A stretch of DNA of 64,000 bases from Streptomyces sp. GESEQ-4. Its GTDB lineage: Bacteria > Actinomycetota > Actinomycetes > Streptomycetales > Streptomycetaceae. The stretch lies in assembly GCF_017948455.1 (NCBI RefSeq), contig NZ_JAFFSU010000002.1, positions 186,001 to 250,000 on the forward strand. The letters run 5' to 3'. Positions within the stretch are counted from its first letter, which is position 1; the number at the start of each line of letters is the position of its first letter. Position numbers and translations under genes: made by a program. Positions 56,974-64,000 of this stretch are shown here, in pieces. The notes under the pieces are model-generated. The model saw only the letters and a program-made list of their open reading frames with translations, was not told the origin of the DNA and did no database searches.

Positions 56974-58343
56974 CACACGCGCTGACGTGTGGGTGGACCT
57001 TCCGAACCGGCCGGGTACTCCTCCAGCGGTACAAGGTCCCTCTCCCAGGCGGACAGTACGGGTTCGAGGACCCGCCACGCTTCCTCGGCCTCGTCGCCGC
57101 GGATGGACAGGGCGGGATCCCCCTCCAGGACGTCCAGCAGGAGCCGCCCGTAGGCAGGCAGGCCCGGTGGTTCCATGTCCGCGGTCAGCGAGAGCGGAGC
57201 CAGCTCGTCGGCATGCGCGCCGATGCCTGTCAGATCGAGGGTCAGCCCTTCCGGTTCGAGCCCGAAGCGGAGCACGTTGGGCAGGGCTTCCCCGCTGTGG
57301 CCGAAGGGCAGGTGAGGTACGGCGCGGAAGCGCACCGCCACCTCCTTGCGATCCGCCCCGAGCGCCTTGCCGCTGCGGAGCCGGAACGTGGTACCGGCCC
57401 AGCGCCAGCTGTCCAGTTCCAGTTCCACCTCGGCAAGGGTCTCGGTGCCGCGCTGTGGGCTGACGCCCTTCTCGTCGACGTAGGCGGGAATGTCGCGCTC
57501 GCCGATTCTGCCGGGCAGATAGCGTGCGCGCCGCGTGCGGTGCACGACGTCGTGCTCGGTCAGCGGTCGCACGGATCGCAGTACGTCGACCTTGCGGTCC
57601 CGCAGGTCCCGCTCGCCGAGGGTGACGGGCGGCTCCATGGCCACGAGGCAGAGCAGCTGCAGGAGATGGTTCTGGATCATGTCCTTGAGCGCGCCGACGT
57701 GGTCGTAGTAGCCGGCCCTGCCTTCCAGCGTGAGAGTCTCGTCCCACACGATCTCCACTTCGGCGATGTGGGTGCTGTTCCAGATCGGCTCCAGCACGCG
57801 GTTTGCCAGGCGGCTGCCGAGTACGTTCTGGACGGTCGTCATCGCCAGGAAGTGGTCGACCCGGAACACCGCCTGCTCCGGCACGAGGTCCGCGAGCAGC
57901 CGGTTGAGCTCCTGCGCGCCGGCCAGGTCTTCGCCGAACGGCTTCTCCAGCACGATCCGGCTGCCCTCCGGCAGACCTGCCTCATGCAGTGCCGTGACCA
58001 CGCGGGGGAAGAGTGCCGGGGGGAGGGCGAGGTAGACCGCGACCGGGCCGTCACCTGCGATGGCCGCGGCGACATCGGCGGGGTCGGTGACGTCGCACCG
58101 CACGTAGCGGGCCGATGCCGCGATCGCTTCCCTGGCGTCGGCCGGAGTGGGTCCCCCGTGACGGTCGAGCTGGGCGGCGATCCACTCCCGGTACTGCTCG
58201 CTGCTCCAGTCCTCCCTGCTCGCGCCGGTCAACTGCAGCCGGTCGCCGAGGTGTCCGGCCACCTGGAGGGCGGCCAGCGCGGGCAGCAGGTAGCGCGCGG
58301 TGAGGTCGCCTGTCGCGCCGAATACGGTCAGCCGGTCGATCAT
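56973..58343 (-). CDS. zwf: Glucose-6-phosphate dehydrogenase
   Basis: A 456-residue NADP enzyme of the oxidative pentose-phosphate path. N-terminal Rossmann motif FGATGDLTARYLLPAL (8-23), active-site loop RVDHFLAM (His as base, about 179-186; usual form is RIDHYLGK, so the Tyr-to-Phe and Lys-to-Met changes are notable), and EKPFGEDL (about 144-151). The start overlaps the upstream stop (ATGA). The changed active-site loop marks it as a divergent paralogue of the housekeeping zwf. Activity should be checked. Confidence 0.86.
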   Translation of the reverse strand: MIDRLTVFGATGDLTARYLLPALAALQVAGHLGDRLQLTGASREDWSSEQYREWIAAQLDRHGGPTPADAREAIAASARYVRCDVTDPADVAAAIAGDGPVAVYLALPPALFPRVVTALHEAGLPEGSRIVLEKPFGEDLAGAQELNRLLADLVPEQAVFRVDHFLAMTTVQNVLGSRLANRVLEPIWNSTHIAEVEIVWDETLTLEGRAGYYDHVGALKDMIQNHLLQLLCLVAMEPPVTLGERDLRDRKVDVLRSVRPLTEHDVVHRTRRARYLPGRIGERDIPAYVDEKGVSPQRGTETLAEVELELDSWRWAGTTFRLRSGKALGADRKEVAVRFRAVPHLPFGHSGEALPNVLRFGLEPEGLTLDLTGIGAHADELAPLSLTADMEPPGLPAYGRLLLDVLEGDPALSIRGDEAEEAWRVLEPVLSAWERDLVPLEEYPAGSEGPPTRQRV

Positions 58344-60307
58344 CCTTGTGCACCTGCCTTCGCCCGGGCGAGGTTCACGCCACTGGCGATGATCCCGATG
58401 TGGCTGAACGCTTGGGGGAAGTTGCCCATGAACTCTCCTGTGACCGGGTTGATCTGCTCCGACAGCAGTCCCAGCGGGCTCGCCCGGGCGCACAACGAGG
58501 CATACAGCTCTTCGGCGTCCTGGATCCGGCCCTGGCCGATCAGGTTGTCGACCAGCCAGAAGCTGCAGAGCACGAAGGCGCCCTCGTCGCCGGCCAGACC
58601 ATCGGGGGACTCCTTGTGCAGATATCGGTAGAGCAGCCCGTCACCCGCTGACAGGCGGTCGGCGATGGCGTGGGTGGTCGCCACCATCCGTGGGTGATCA
58701 GCCGGCACCACATGGCGCAGCGGGAGCGCGAGCAGGCTGGCGTCGAGAAGGCCGCCGCCGTCCAGGTGGGCGCTGAGGGTCTGCGCGTCCTCGTCCCAGG
58801 ACTGCTCCAGGATGAGCCGACGCAGTTGGTCCGCCGCGGTGCGCCACTGTGCGATCCGCCCGGGCAGGCCGAGCCGCTCACCCATCTGCGCGGCCCGGTC
58901 CAGGGCCACCTGGCACAGCCCGGCCGAGTACGTGAACACCCGGCCCTCACTGCGTACTTCCCAGATGCCCTGGTCCGGCTGGCGCCAGGTCCGCTCAGCG
59001 GCGTCGGCCAGCGTGGCCAGGTTCGCCCACAGCTCGGTCTGGATCTCGCCGCCGGAGCGCAGCCACTGGTCGGCGCAGTCCAGAATCTCGCCGTAGACGT
59101 CATGCTGGCGCTGGTCGGCCGCTCCGTTGCCCCAGCGCACGGGGGCTGAGCGCTGGTAGCCCTCCAGTTCGCCGTCCTCGACCTCGTCCGGCACCAGACC
59201 ACCCCGGAGGTCGTACATGATCCGGGGCTGTCCGCTGTATTCGAAGGCGTCGAGAACCCAGCCGAGGAAGGCGTCGGCCTCGCCGCGGAAGCCGATGCGG
59301 CGCAGCGCGAACACGGCGTAGGCGGCGTCGCGGATCCAGGCGTAGCGGTAGTCCCAGTTGCGGATGCCGCCGATCGGTGCGGGTAAGGAGGAGGTGGGGG
59401 CCGCGACCAGCGAGCCGTTGGCCCAGTCGTCGCACAGTTTCAGCGTGATCGCGGAGCGCCTGACCAGGGGTTCCTCGGGACCGTCGTAGGCGAAATGCTG
59501 CATCCAGCGGCGCCATGCGTCGGCGGTCGCCCGCAGCATCGCGTCGGTGTCGAGGCGGTGGTGACGATGGAAGCGGCCCCAGGACAGCACGAGATCGAGG
59601 CGCTCGCCCTGGTGCAGGTCCACGATCTCGTCCGCGCCGTACATCCGCGCCAGCTTCTGCCGGCTGGGGACCGATTCGACGCCGATGACGAGTCCGGCGC
59701 CACGGAGCCTGGCCCCGGCTGTCGCCATCAGACCGACGGGCCCCTGCGCGAGGACGGCCACGGTCCCGCCCATCGGGATGTTTCCGTGCTCCGCGCCCAT
59801 GAACCCGGTGGAGATCATGTCGGCGCAGTAGACGGCCGCCGCGTCCGAGATATCGTCAGGGATTTTCGCGAGATTGGCATCTGCGTCGTTCACGTGGAAA
59901 TACTCGGCAAACACTCCGTCCTTGGAATTCGCGAACTTGAAGCCCCCGAGCGGCGCACCGGACTGCGAGGGGAAGCCGTTCTGGGAAGCCAGGTCGCCCC
60001 AGTCGGGAGTGATGGCGCCGACCAGTACACGGTCGCCGGGCTGGAAGTCTCGTACCTCGCTGCCGATCGCATCTACGACACCCACTGCCTCATGTCCCAG
60101 CGTCAGGTCCTCCCTGGGGCCGATGCCGCCCTGGACGGTATGAGAGTCGGACGTACAGATGAGGGCCCGGGTCGTCCGCACGAGCGCGTCGCCGGGGCCC
60201 AGTGGCGGAACCGGTTTTTCCATGAAACCCACACGCCCGATTTCCTTCATCACGAATGCCTTCAATTTCTTCGTCCCTTCTGTCGGTGCGTCGCTCTGTT
60301 CTGGCAT
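58340..60307 (-). CDS. In-frame fusion: truncated zinc alcohol dehydrogenase + truncated GH15
   Basis: One 655-residue open frame. Residues 15-230 match TbADH-type zinc alcohol dehydrogenases with zinc ligands Cys51 (ICTSDSH), His72 (LGHEAVG) and Asp163 (CADMISTG), plus the Rossmann motif LAQGPVGLMATAGA. Homology stops at about residue 230 (YGADEIVD), losing the last third. Residues 231-655 are the (alpha/alpha)6 domain of a GH15 glucoamylase/trehalase-like enzyme (NWDYRYAWIRDA; IWEVRS and DEGAFVLCSFW as Glu candidates) without its N-terminal beta-sandwich. A deletion between two former genes is the likely origin. A start at TTG 60265, with AAGGGACG upstream, is an alternative. It overlaps zwf by ATGA. 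Confidence 0.88.
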   Translation of the reverse strand: MPEQSDAPTEGTKKLKAFVMKEIGRVGFMEKPVPPLGPGDALVRTTRALICTSDSHTVQGGIGPREDLTLGHEAVGVVDAIGSEVRDFQPGDRVLVGAITPDWGDLASQNGFPSQSGAPLGGFKFANSKDGVFAEYFHVNDADANLAKIPDDISDAAAVYCADMISTGFMGAEHGNIPMGGTVAVLAQGPVGLMATAGARLRGAGLVIGVESVPSRQKLARMYGADEIVDLHQGERLDLVLSWGRFHRHHRLDTDAMLRATADAWRRWMQHFAYDGPEEPLVRRSAITLKLCDDWANGSLVAAPTSSLPAPIGGIRNWDYRYAWIRDAAYAVFALRRIGFRGEADAFLGWVLDAFEYSGQPRIMYDLRGGLVPDEVEDGELEGYQRSAPVRWGNGAADQRQHDVYGEILDCADQWLRSGGEIQTELWANLATLADAAERTWRQPDQGIWEVRSEGRVFTYSAGLCQVALDRAAQMGERLGLPGRIAQWRTAADQLRRLILEQSWDEDAQTLSAHLDGGGLLDASLLALPLRHVVPADHPRMVATTHAIADRLSAGDGLLYRYLHKESPDGLAGDEGAFVLCSFWLVDNLIGQGRIQDAEELYASLCARASPLGLLSEQINPVTGEFMGNFPQAFSHIGIIASGVNLARAKAGAQG

Positions 60308-60329
60308 TGCTCGCCGCCGATACGTCTGA

Positions 60330-61139
60330 TCACGCCTGGCCGCGGACGACCACGACGGAACTGTGCGCGTGGTGCAGCAGCGCCTGACTCACCGAGCCCA
60401 GGAGCAGACCTGCGAACCCGCCGCGGCCCCGGGCTCCGACGACCACGAGCTGGGCGTTCCTGCTTCTCTCGATCAGCACCTCCCGGGCTTCGCCACTCGC
60501 CACCTCGCGGCTGACCCTGACATCCGGGTGCTTCTCGGCGTGTCCGGCGAGCGCCTGGGCCAGCAACCGCTCCGCAGGCTCGACGCCCGTACCGGCCGGC
60601 GCGTGATCCGGGAGCCATACGTGCACGGCGGCGACCTCGGCTCCGCGCAGCGCCGCTTCGGCAAAGGCGAACTCGACCGCCGCCTCGCCCGCGGGGGAGC
60701 CGTCGACGCACAGCACGATCGGGCCGGCGTCGGCCGAATCCTCACGGGCCACCATCACCGGGCACCGGCTGTGGGCCGTCAGGGACGCCGCCGTCGATCC
60801 CAGCAGCATGCCGATGAAGCCGCCCACCCCGCGCGCACCCACGACCAGCAGCTCCGCCGCCTGCGACTCGGCCTCCAGCACCGACACCGTGTCGCCGGGC
60901 TCCATGGCCTCCGTGACCGTCACCTCCGGGGCCACGCTGCGCGCACGGTCCGCGGCCTCGCTGACCAGGCGATTGAGCGGCGTGGTGTCCAGCGGCGAGT
61001 ACATGGGTCTGACCGGCCAGTTGAGGGCGTACACCACGCGCAGTTCCGCACGCCGCCGCCGGGCCTCCCTGGCGGCCGTCTCCACCGCGGCGAGACTCGA
61101 GGACGAGCCGTCCGTTCCCACCACCACCAGGTTGCCCAT
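60330..61139 (-). CDS. Tandem universal stress protein
   Basis: A 269-residue protein of two UspA domains (about 1-135 and 140-269). Each carries the ATP-binding G-x2-G-x9-G-S/T motif (VVGARGVGGFIGMLLGST and VVGARGRGGFAGLLLGS). ATG follows GGAGGAG. It is 22 bp upstream of the ADH::GH15 frame and 32 bp after the lipoprotein stop, so it is in the same operon. Such proteins are typical of dormancy/hypoxia-type regulons in actinobacteria. Confidence 0.9.
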   Translation of the reverse strand: MGNLVVVGTDGSSSSLAAVETAAREARRRRAELRVVYALNWPVRPMYSPLDTTPLNRLVSEAADRARSVAPEVTVTEAMEPGDTVSVLEAESQAAELLVVGARGVGGFIGMLLGSTAASLTAHSRCPVMVAREDSADAGPIVLCVDGSPAGEAAVEFAFAEAALRGAEVAAVHVWLPDHAPAGTGVEPAERLLAQALAGHAEKHPDVRVSREVASGEAREVLIERSRNAQLVVVGARGRGGFAGLLLGSVSQALLHHAHSSVVVVRGQA

Positions 61140-61171
61140 CACTCCTCCATGGCTCGATCCCACCCGCGACG

Positions 61172-61798
61172 TCAGTACCGCTGTGCCTTGGCGAGACGGG
61201 GAGTGAGTTGTGCGTCCGCGGGCTGCCGGCTGAAGGCGATGGGTTGCTGCTTCTCGCCCGGGTCGAGGTTCTCCGCGCCGACGAAGTTCGTCTCGACGAC
61301 CTTTCCGGACGAATCCTCGAAGTCGATCCGCACGGCGTACGAGGCCCTGGCGTCGGTCTTGTTGGTGATCGTGACCAGCACGGCGAGCAGCCCGCTCGTC
61401 TCGTTCCTGGGCAGGCCCTTCATACCGACTTCGGACACCGCGTTGCCGCGTCCCTCGACATCCTTGAGCGCCTCCTGCGCGGCGGCACCGGCGCGGGCGG
61501 CCTCAGCCTCGACGGACGCCTCGAACTCAGAGGCGCGGACAGACGCCGAGGAGGCCGCCGCCGAGGCCGAAGCGTGAGCGGAGGCGATCGCGGAAGCCGC
61601 CTCGGAGGCCAGCGCCGACGGCGGCAATCCGGAGAAGGACGCAGGATCGGGGCTACGCGTAGTCGGCGCCGACGTGGAGCCGTTGTCCTCGTCGTCGCCG
61701 CATCCGGTGATGGCCACGGCGGACAGCGCACAGCCGAGTGCCGCCACGAGGGCTCGGTGGCCAGCCCTGCTCACGCGGCCGGGGTGGTCTCGCAGCAT
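61172..61798 (-). CDS. Putative lipoprotein with Ala/Ser-rich helix
   Basis: A 208-residue exported protein. The signal ends in lipobox AITGC, so it is probably lipid-anchored. An Asp/Glu/Ser-rich spacer follows, then a low-complexity Ala/Ser/Glu helix (about 65-120, ASAIASAHASASAAASSAS) and a C-terminal beta-domain (ETSGLLAVLVTITNKTD ... VRIDFEDSSGKVV) resembling FxLYD/DUF4352-type folds. ATG at 61798 is favoured by AAGGA over ATG 61837. First gene of the usp-ADH::GH15-zwf-gntK operon. Function unknown. Confidence 0.75.
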   Translation of the reverse strand: MLRDHPGRVSRAGHRALVAALGCALSAVAITGCGDDEDNGSTSAPTTRSPDPASFSGLPPSALASEAASAIASAHASASAAASSASVRASEFEASVEAEAARAGAAAQEALKDVEGRGNAVSEVGMKGLPRNETSGLLAVLVTITNKTDARASYAVRIDFEDSSGKVVETNFVGAENLDPGEKQQPIAFSRQPADAQLTPRLAKAQRY

Positions 61799-61963
61799 CC
61801 TGTCGTCCTTGCGCCTGGCCGGATGGATCCCCTTCATCGTCGGCGCCGGGCCGGCGGCGCGTCGATTCGGCGTGGGCCGTTCGTATGGCGGCAATGGCTG
61901 GAGGCCGAGCTGGGCAGGCCTCGTCCGTCATCGAGGGCAAGTCAAAAAGCACGAGCGCGGAAG

Positions 61964-62053
61964 AAGGCGCCTGACGGGCAGATACCCAGGTCAGGCGCCT
62001 TTCCTTGTGCTGTCACGTGATCCGGGCGGGCTCGGCCTTCAGCCGAGCCCGCC
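61964..62053 (-). terminator. Two tandem hairpins after GH62
   Basis: AAGGCGCCTGAC/GTCAGGCGCCTT (61964-62001) and GGCGGGCTCGGC/GCCGAGCCCGCC (62025-62053) are perfect 12-bp stems. The second begins 39 bp after the GH62 stop on the minus strand. Confidence 0.7.
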
Positions 62054-62092
62054 GCACCGGCTCCATACGAGAGCCGGACTTGTGGCACTCCG

Positions 62093-63562
62093 TCAGCGCC
62101 GTGTCAGCAGACCCGGACGGTAGGGCCATTGGCCGTAGTCGCCGCCGGAGTTGGGGTCGCGTCCCTGGTAGAGGAGCTGCAGGTTGCAGGGATCGACGGT
62201 GAAGGTCTGATCGGCGGTGGTGCGGATCAGTTCGCCGTGGCTGATGTCGTTGGTCCAGGTGGCACCACTGTTGGCCTTGCCGGCGAAGGGGTTGCTCTCG
62301 GTCGCGGCCTGGGGTGTCCATGAGCCGTTCAGACTGGTGGCCGTGAACGAGCGGAAGTAGCGGCCCTGCGAGCCGATCGCCTCGACGATCATGAGGTACC
62401 GGTTCTGGCCCTGGAGCTTGTAGACCTGCGGGGCTTCGAACAGGTTGTTCCTCGTATCGCTCATGATCGTGGTGTAGTTCGAGCCGAAACTGCTCGGGAA
62501 GTTCCCGATGGGCATGCTGGCCCGGTAGATCTTGCCGTTGTCACCGGCGAAGAACAGGTACATGTTCGAGCCGTCAGCGATGAGCGTCTGGTCGATGGGT
62601 CCTGTTCCGGAGTCGGGGAGGCTTCCGGAGAAGAGCGGCTGCTCCGCTGACCAACCATTCGGGTTGGTGGGGTCGCTCGACGTCCGGTAGGCGAACTGGG
62701 TCCGACCCCACTGGTAGGCGAGCACCCAGATGTTCTTCGGCGCGAAGTAGAAGAGCGTGGGCGCGACGGTGGAGTTCGACATCGCGTTCTGGCTGGCCGA
62801 GCCCATCTCCGGCCAGTTGGTGAACAGGCCGAAGTTCATCGAGCCCCAGCCCGATCCCTGTCCCACGCCGTGCGTCGTCGCGTAGACGAGGTGCCTGCCG
62901 TTGTAGGGGACGACGGTGAAGTCCTTGAGCGAGGCCCACCCGGACCTGGGCTGCGCCAGCGCGCCCGTCGATGACCAGCGGTATGTCGACGGGAGGTCAC
63001 ACTGGCCGGGGGTATCGCTGCCGACCTTGACGAGCTGCCACTGCTGGTTGGTGCCACCCCAGTCGTCGTACTGGACGATGTTGCCGCCGTCGGCGGTGGA
63101 GCCGCCTTGCACTTCGAGGGCCTTGTTGCTGTGGCGCGCGATGAGCCGCACATAGCCGTCCGCGCTGTCGGCCAGCCGGAACTGCTGGTTGGTGCCGTTC
63201 AGGTCGGCCCACTGGACGACCGAGCCGCCGTTGGCGGTCGAGAAGTTGTGGACGTCCAGCACCTTGCCGGAATGGCGGGACTTGATGCGGTAGTAACCGC
63301 CGCCGGCGTCGACGAACTGCCACTGCTGCTGGTTCTGATCGTTCCTGGACCATTGGGTGATGCGGGCGCCGTCACTGGTCGCCATGTTGTAGACGTCCAG
63401 GGCCTTGCCGCTGTTGCGGTTGACGAGCACATATGAGGCGTTGGGGTCGACGGTCGCCGCGCTGGCGGGCTGGGCGCCGAGGAAGGTGGCCACGAGCAGC
63501 AGGGGTGCGAGGACGGCGAGTAAGCGTCTTAGGCGGACAGGGGACGGGTGGCGAAGCCACAT
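62093..63562 (-). CDS. Secreted CBM13-GH62 alpha-L-arabinofuranosidase
   Basis: A 489-residue exported enzyme: signal peptide ([20 protein letters not shown]), N-terminal ricin-type CBM13 (about 38-178 with repeats QQQWQF, NQQFRL, NQQWQL), then GH62 (about 190-489). Catalytic landmarks are Asp in LKDFTVVP (base), Asp in GPIDQTLI and Glu in NLFEAPQVY (acid). The end [13 protein letters not shown] is typical. It removes arabinose side chains from arabinoxylan. AAAGGAGG lies 8 nt before the ATG. Confidence 0.94.
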   Translation of the reverse strand: MWLRHPSPVRLRRLLAVLAPLLLVATFLGAQPASAATVDPNASYVLVNRNSGKALDVYNMATSDGARITQWSRNDQNQQQWQFVDAGGGYYRIKSRHSGKVLDVHNFSTANGGSVVQWADLNGTNQQFRLADSADGYVRLIARHSNKALEVQGGSTADGGNIVQYDDWGGTNQQWQLVKVGSDTPGQCDLPSTYRWSSTGALAQPRSGWASLKDFTVVPYNGRHLVYATTHGVGQGSGWGSMNFGLFTNWPEMGSASQNAMSNSTVAPTLFYFAPKNIWVLAYQWGRTQFAYRTSSDPTNPNGWSAEQPLFSGSLPDSGTGPIDQTLIADGSNMYLFFAGDNGKIYRASMPIGNFPSSFGSNYTTIMSDTRNNLFEAPQVYKLQGQNRYLMIVEAIGSQGRYFRSFTATSLNGSWTPQAATESNPFAGKANSGATWTNDISHGELIRTTADQTFTVDPCNLQLLYQGRDPNSGGDYGQWPYRPGLLTRR

Positions 63563-63639
63563 CAGAGGGCCTCCTTTGGGGGCGGGGTGAAGTGACCCCG
63601 ATGAGCCGCGGAGTGGATGTCTCGGAGTGCAGAGCTATC

Positions 63640-63652
63640 TCGAATGTTTCGA
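63640..63652. promoter_or_regulatory. CGAA-N3-TTCG operator upstream of GH62
   Basis: TCGAATGTTTCGA: perfect 5-bp arms around TGT, 78 bp before the GH62 start. Same class as the box at 27341. Confidence 0.68.
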
Positions 63653-63797
63653 AGAAATTCCCGGATGCTGTGACGCCACAAGCTAGGAATGCGAGGCTCT
63701 CCGGTCAAGGCCTGACGCCGATCTGTCCACAAACAGCGCCTCCCCCTTTGGACTGGACAAGGCGTCGCTTCGACCGGAATCGCCCGGCTCGGTCAGA

Positions 63798-63823
63798 AAG
63801 TTTCGGGCAAGGAACCGAAACTT
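63798..63823. promoter_or_regulatory. Inverted repeat AAGTTTCGG-N8-CCGAAACTT
   Basis: Perfect 9-bp arms, 236 bp upstream of GH62. It contains TTTCGG/CCGAAA halves related to the xylanase-type element in the opposite order. Confidence 0.6.
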
Positions 63824-63899
63824 CTTGTGCGGGGAGTATTGACGAGTCATCGTCAACGCCTCAATCATCCCATCATCCCCGCCTGGGGAAGCGGCCATA

Positions 63900-63915
63900 G
63901 TTCGATATATCGAAC
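63900..63915. promoter_or_regulatory. Perfect 16-bp palindrome GTTCGATATATCGAAC
   Basis: An AT-centred, fully symmetrical site in a GC-rich genome. It lies 338 bp upstream of GH62 and close to the window edge, so it may serve a gene beyond 64000. No coding frame in 63563-64000 is convincing. Confidence 0.65.
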
Positions 63916-64000
63916 CGCGTTGGCCTTGAGCAATTTGAGCCGCACGGCAGATCCGCGTACAGCCGCACAACAGATCCGCGCACCAAAGCACCCGCGCCAC

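Noticed and set aside
56449..57747. Long minus-strand frame through zwf into gntK
   Set aside because: The zwf-region part has Arg/Pro-rich shadow composition. gntK has a clear start overlapping the zwf stop.
63683..64000. 105-codon minus-strand frame at the right edge
   Set aside because: No protein-like pattern, and it runs through two strong palindromes. Treated as intergenic.
1..64000. tRNA, rRNA or riboswitch genes
   Set aside because: No cloverleaf with a GTTCRANNC arm, rRNA segment or known riboswitch core was recognised by eye in the gaps.

Overview
This window is high-GC actinobacterial chromosome, almost certainly from a Streptomyces. The evidence is strong third-codon-position GC, GTG and TTG starts, Tat-type and long Ala-rich signal peptides, a THN-synthase/CYP158A/MomA-type locus, MurT/GatD, and at least one bldA-type TTA codon. 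From memory, the first third follows the gene order around pfkA3 and rppA of S. coelicolor.

Layout. (a) 1-20.6 kb is core-like: pfkA (cut by the window edge), gatD-murT, def, a TetR/acyl-CoA dehydrogenase divergon, the flaviolin-pigment operon rppA-CYP158A-momA, a semialdehyde dehydrogenase, ATP-dependent DNA ligase plus Nudix, a thioredoxin-reductase-like flavoprotein with its XRE-cupin regulator, a quinone reductase/paired acyl-CoA dehydrogenase operon, and secreted phosphodiesterase-type proteins. (b) 20.7-24.1 kb is pyruvate carboxylase, next to a decayed GNAT gene. (c) 24.4-34.4 kb is a secreted plant-cell-wall island: GH6, GH43, GH27, GH5-X2, GH43 and an expansin. It also holds a scar in which the 5' end of a GH42 gene and an internal piece of a GH36 gene are fused out of frame. 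(d) 34.9-37.4 kb holds a GntR/FCD regulator and a ferric-reductase-like flavoprotein. (e) 37.4-44.2 kb is an accessory patch bounded by short inverted repeats. It carries a frameshifted RacO/DUF6192-like gene with its RacP-like partner, an IS5-type transposase, a secreted lipase-like hydrolase, a membrane-anchored XRE-lectin protein, an IS3 relic, a small secreted protein, and four copies of an unusual helically phased TGTCC array. (f) 44.2-49.8 kb is an arabinoside locus: AraC, PhyH dioxygenase, a 91-residue partner, a CE2-like esterase and a GH127 beta-L-arabinofuranosidase. (g) 49.8-56.3 kb holds a SpoIIE-type phosphatase, a large subtilase and a small membrane protein. (h) 56.4-61.8 kb is one tightly packed operon: lipoprotein, universal stress protein, an in-frame alcohol-dehydrogenase::GH15 chimera, zwf and gntK. 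(i) 62.1-63.6 kb is a CBM13-GH62 arabinofuranosidase followed by an upstream region rich in palindromes.

How it fits together. The carbohydrate genes carry at least three visible operator types: a CebR-like box at GH6, CGAA-N3-TTCG boxes at GH27/GH43 and GH62, and GAAGCGCTTC boxes at the GH42 scar and the CE2/GH127 pair. This suggests separate cellulose, xylan/arabinan and arabinoside/galactoside controls. Two deletion chimeras (GH42/GH36 and ADH/GH15) show recent gene loss.

The best candidate for an undescribed system is the TGTCC-array module of 40.3-43.9 kb. Four related, helically phased arrays flank or precede secreted-protein genes and an HTH-transmembrane-lectin protein.
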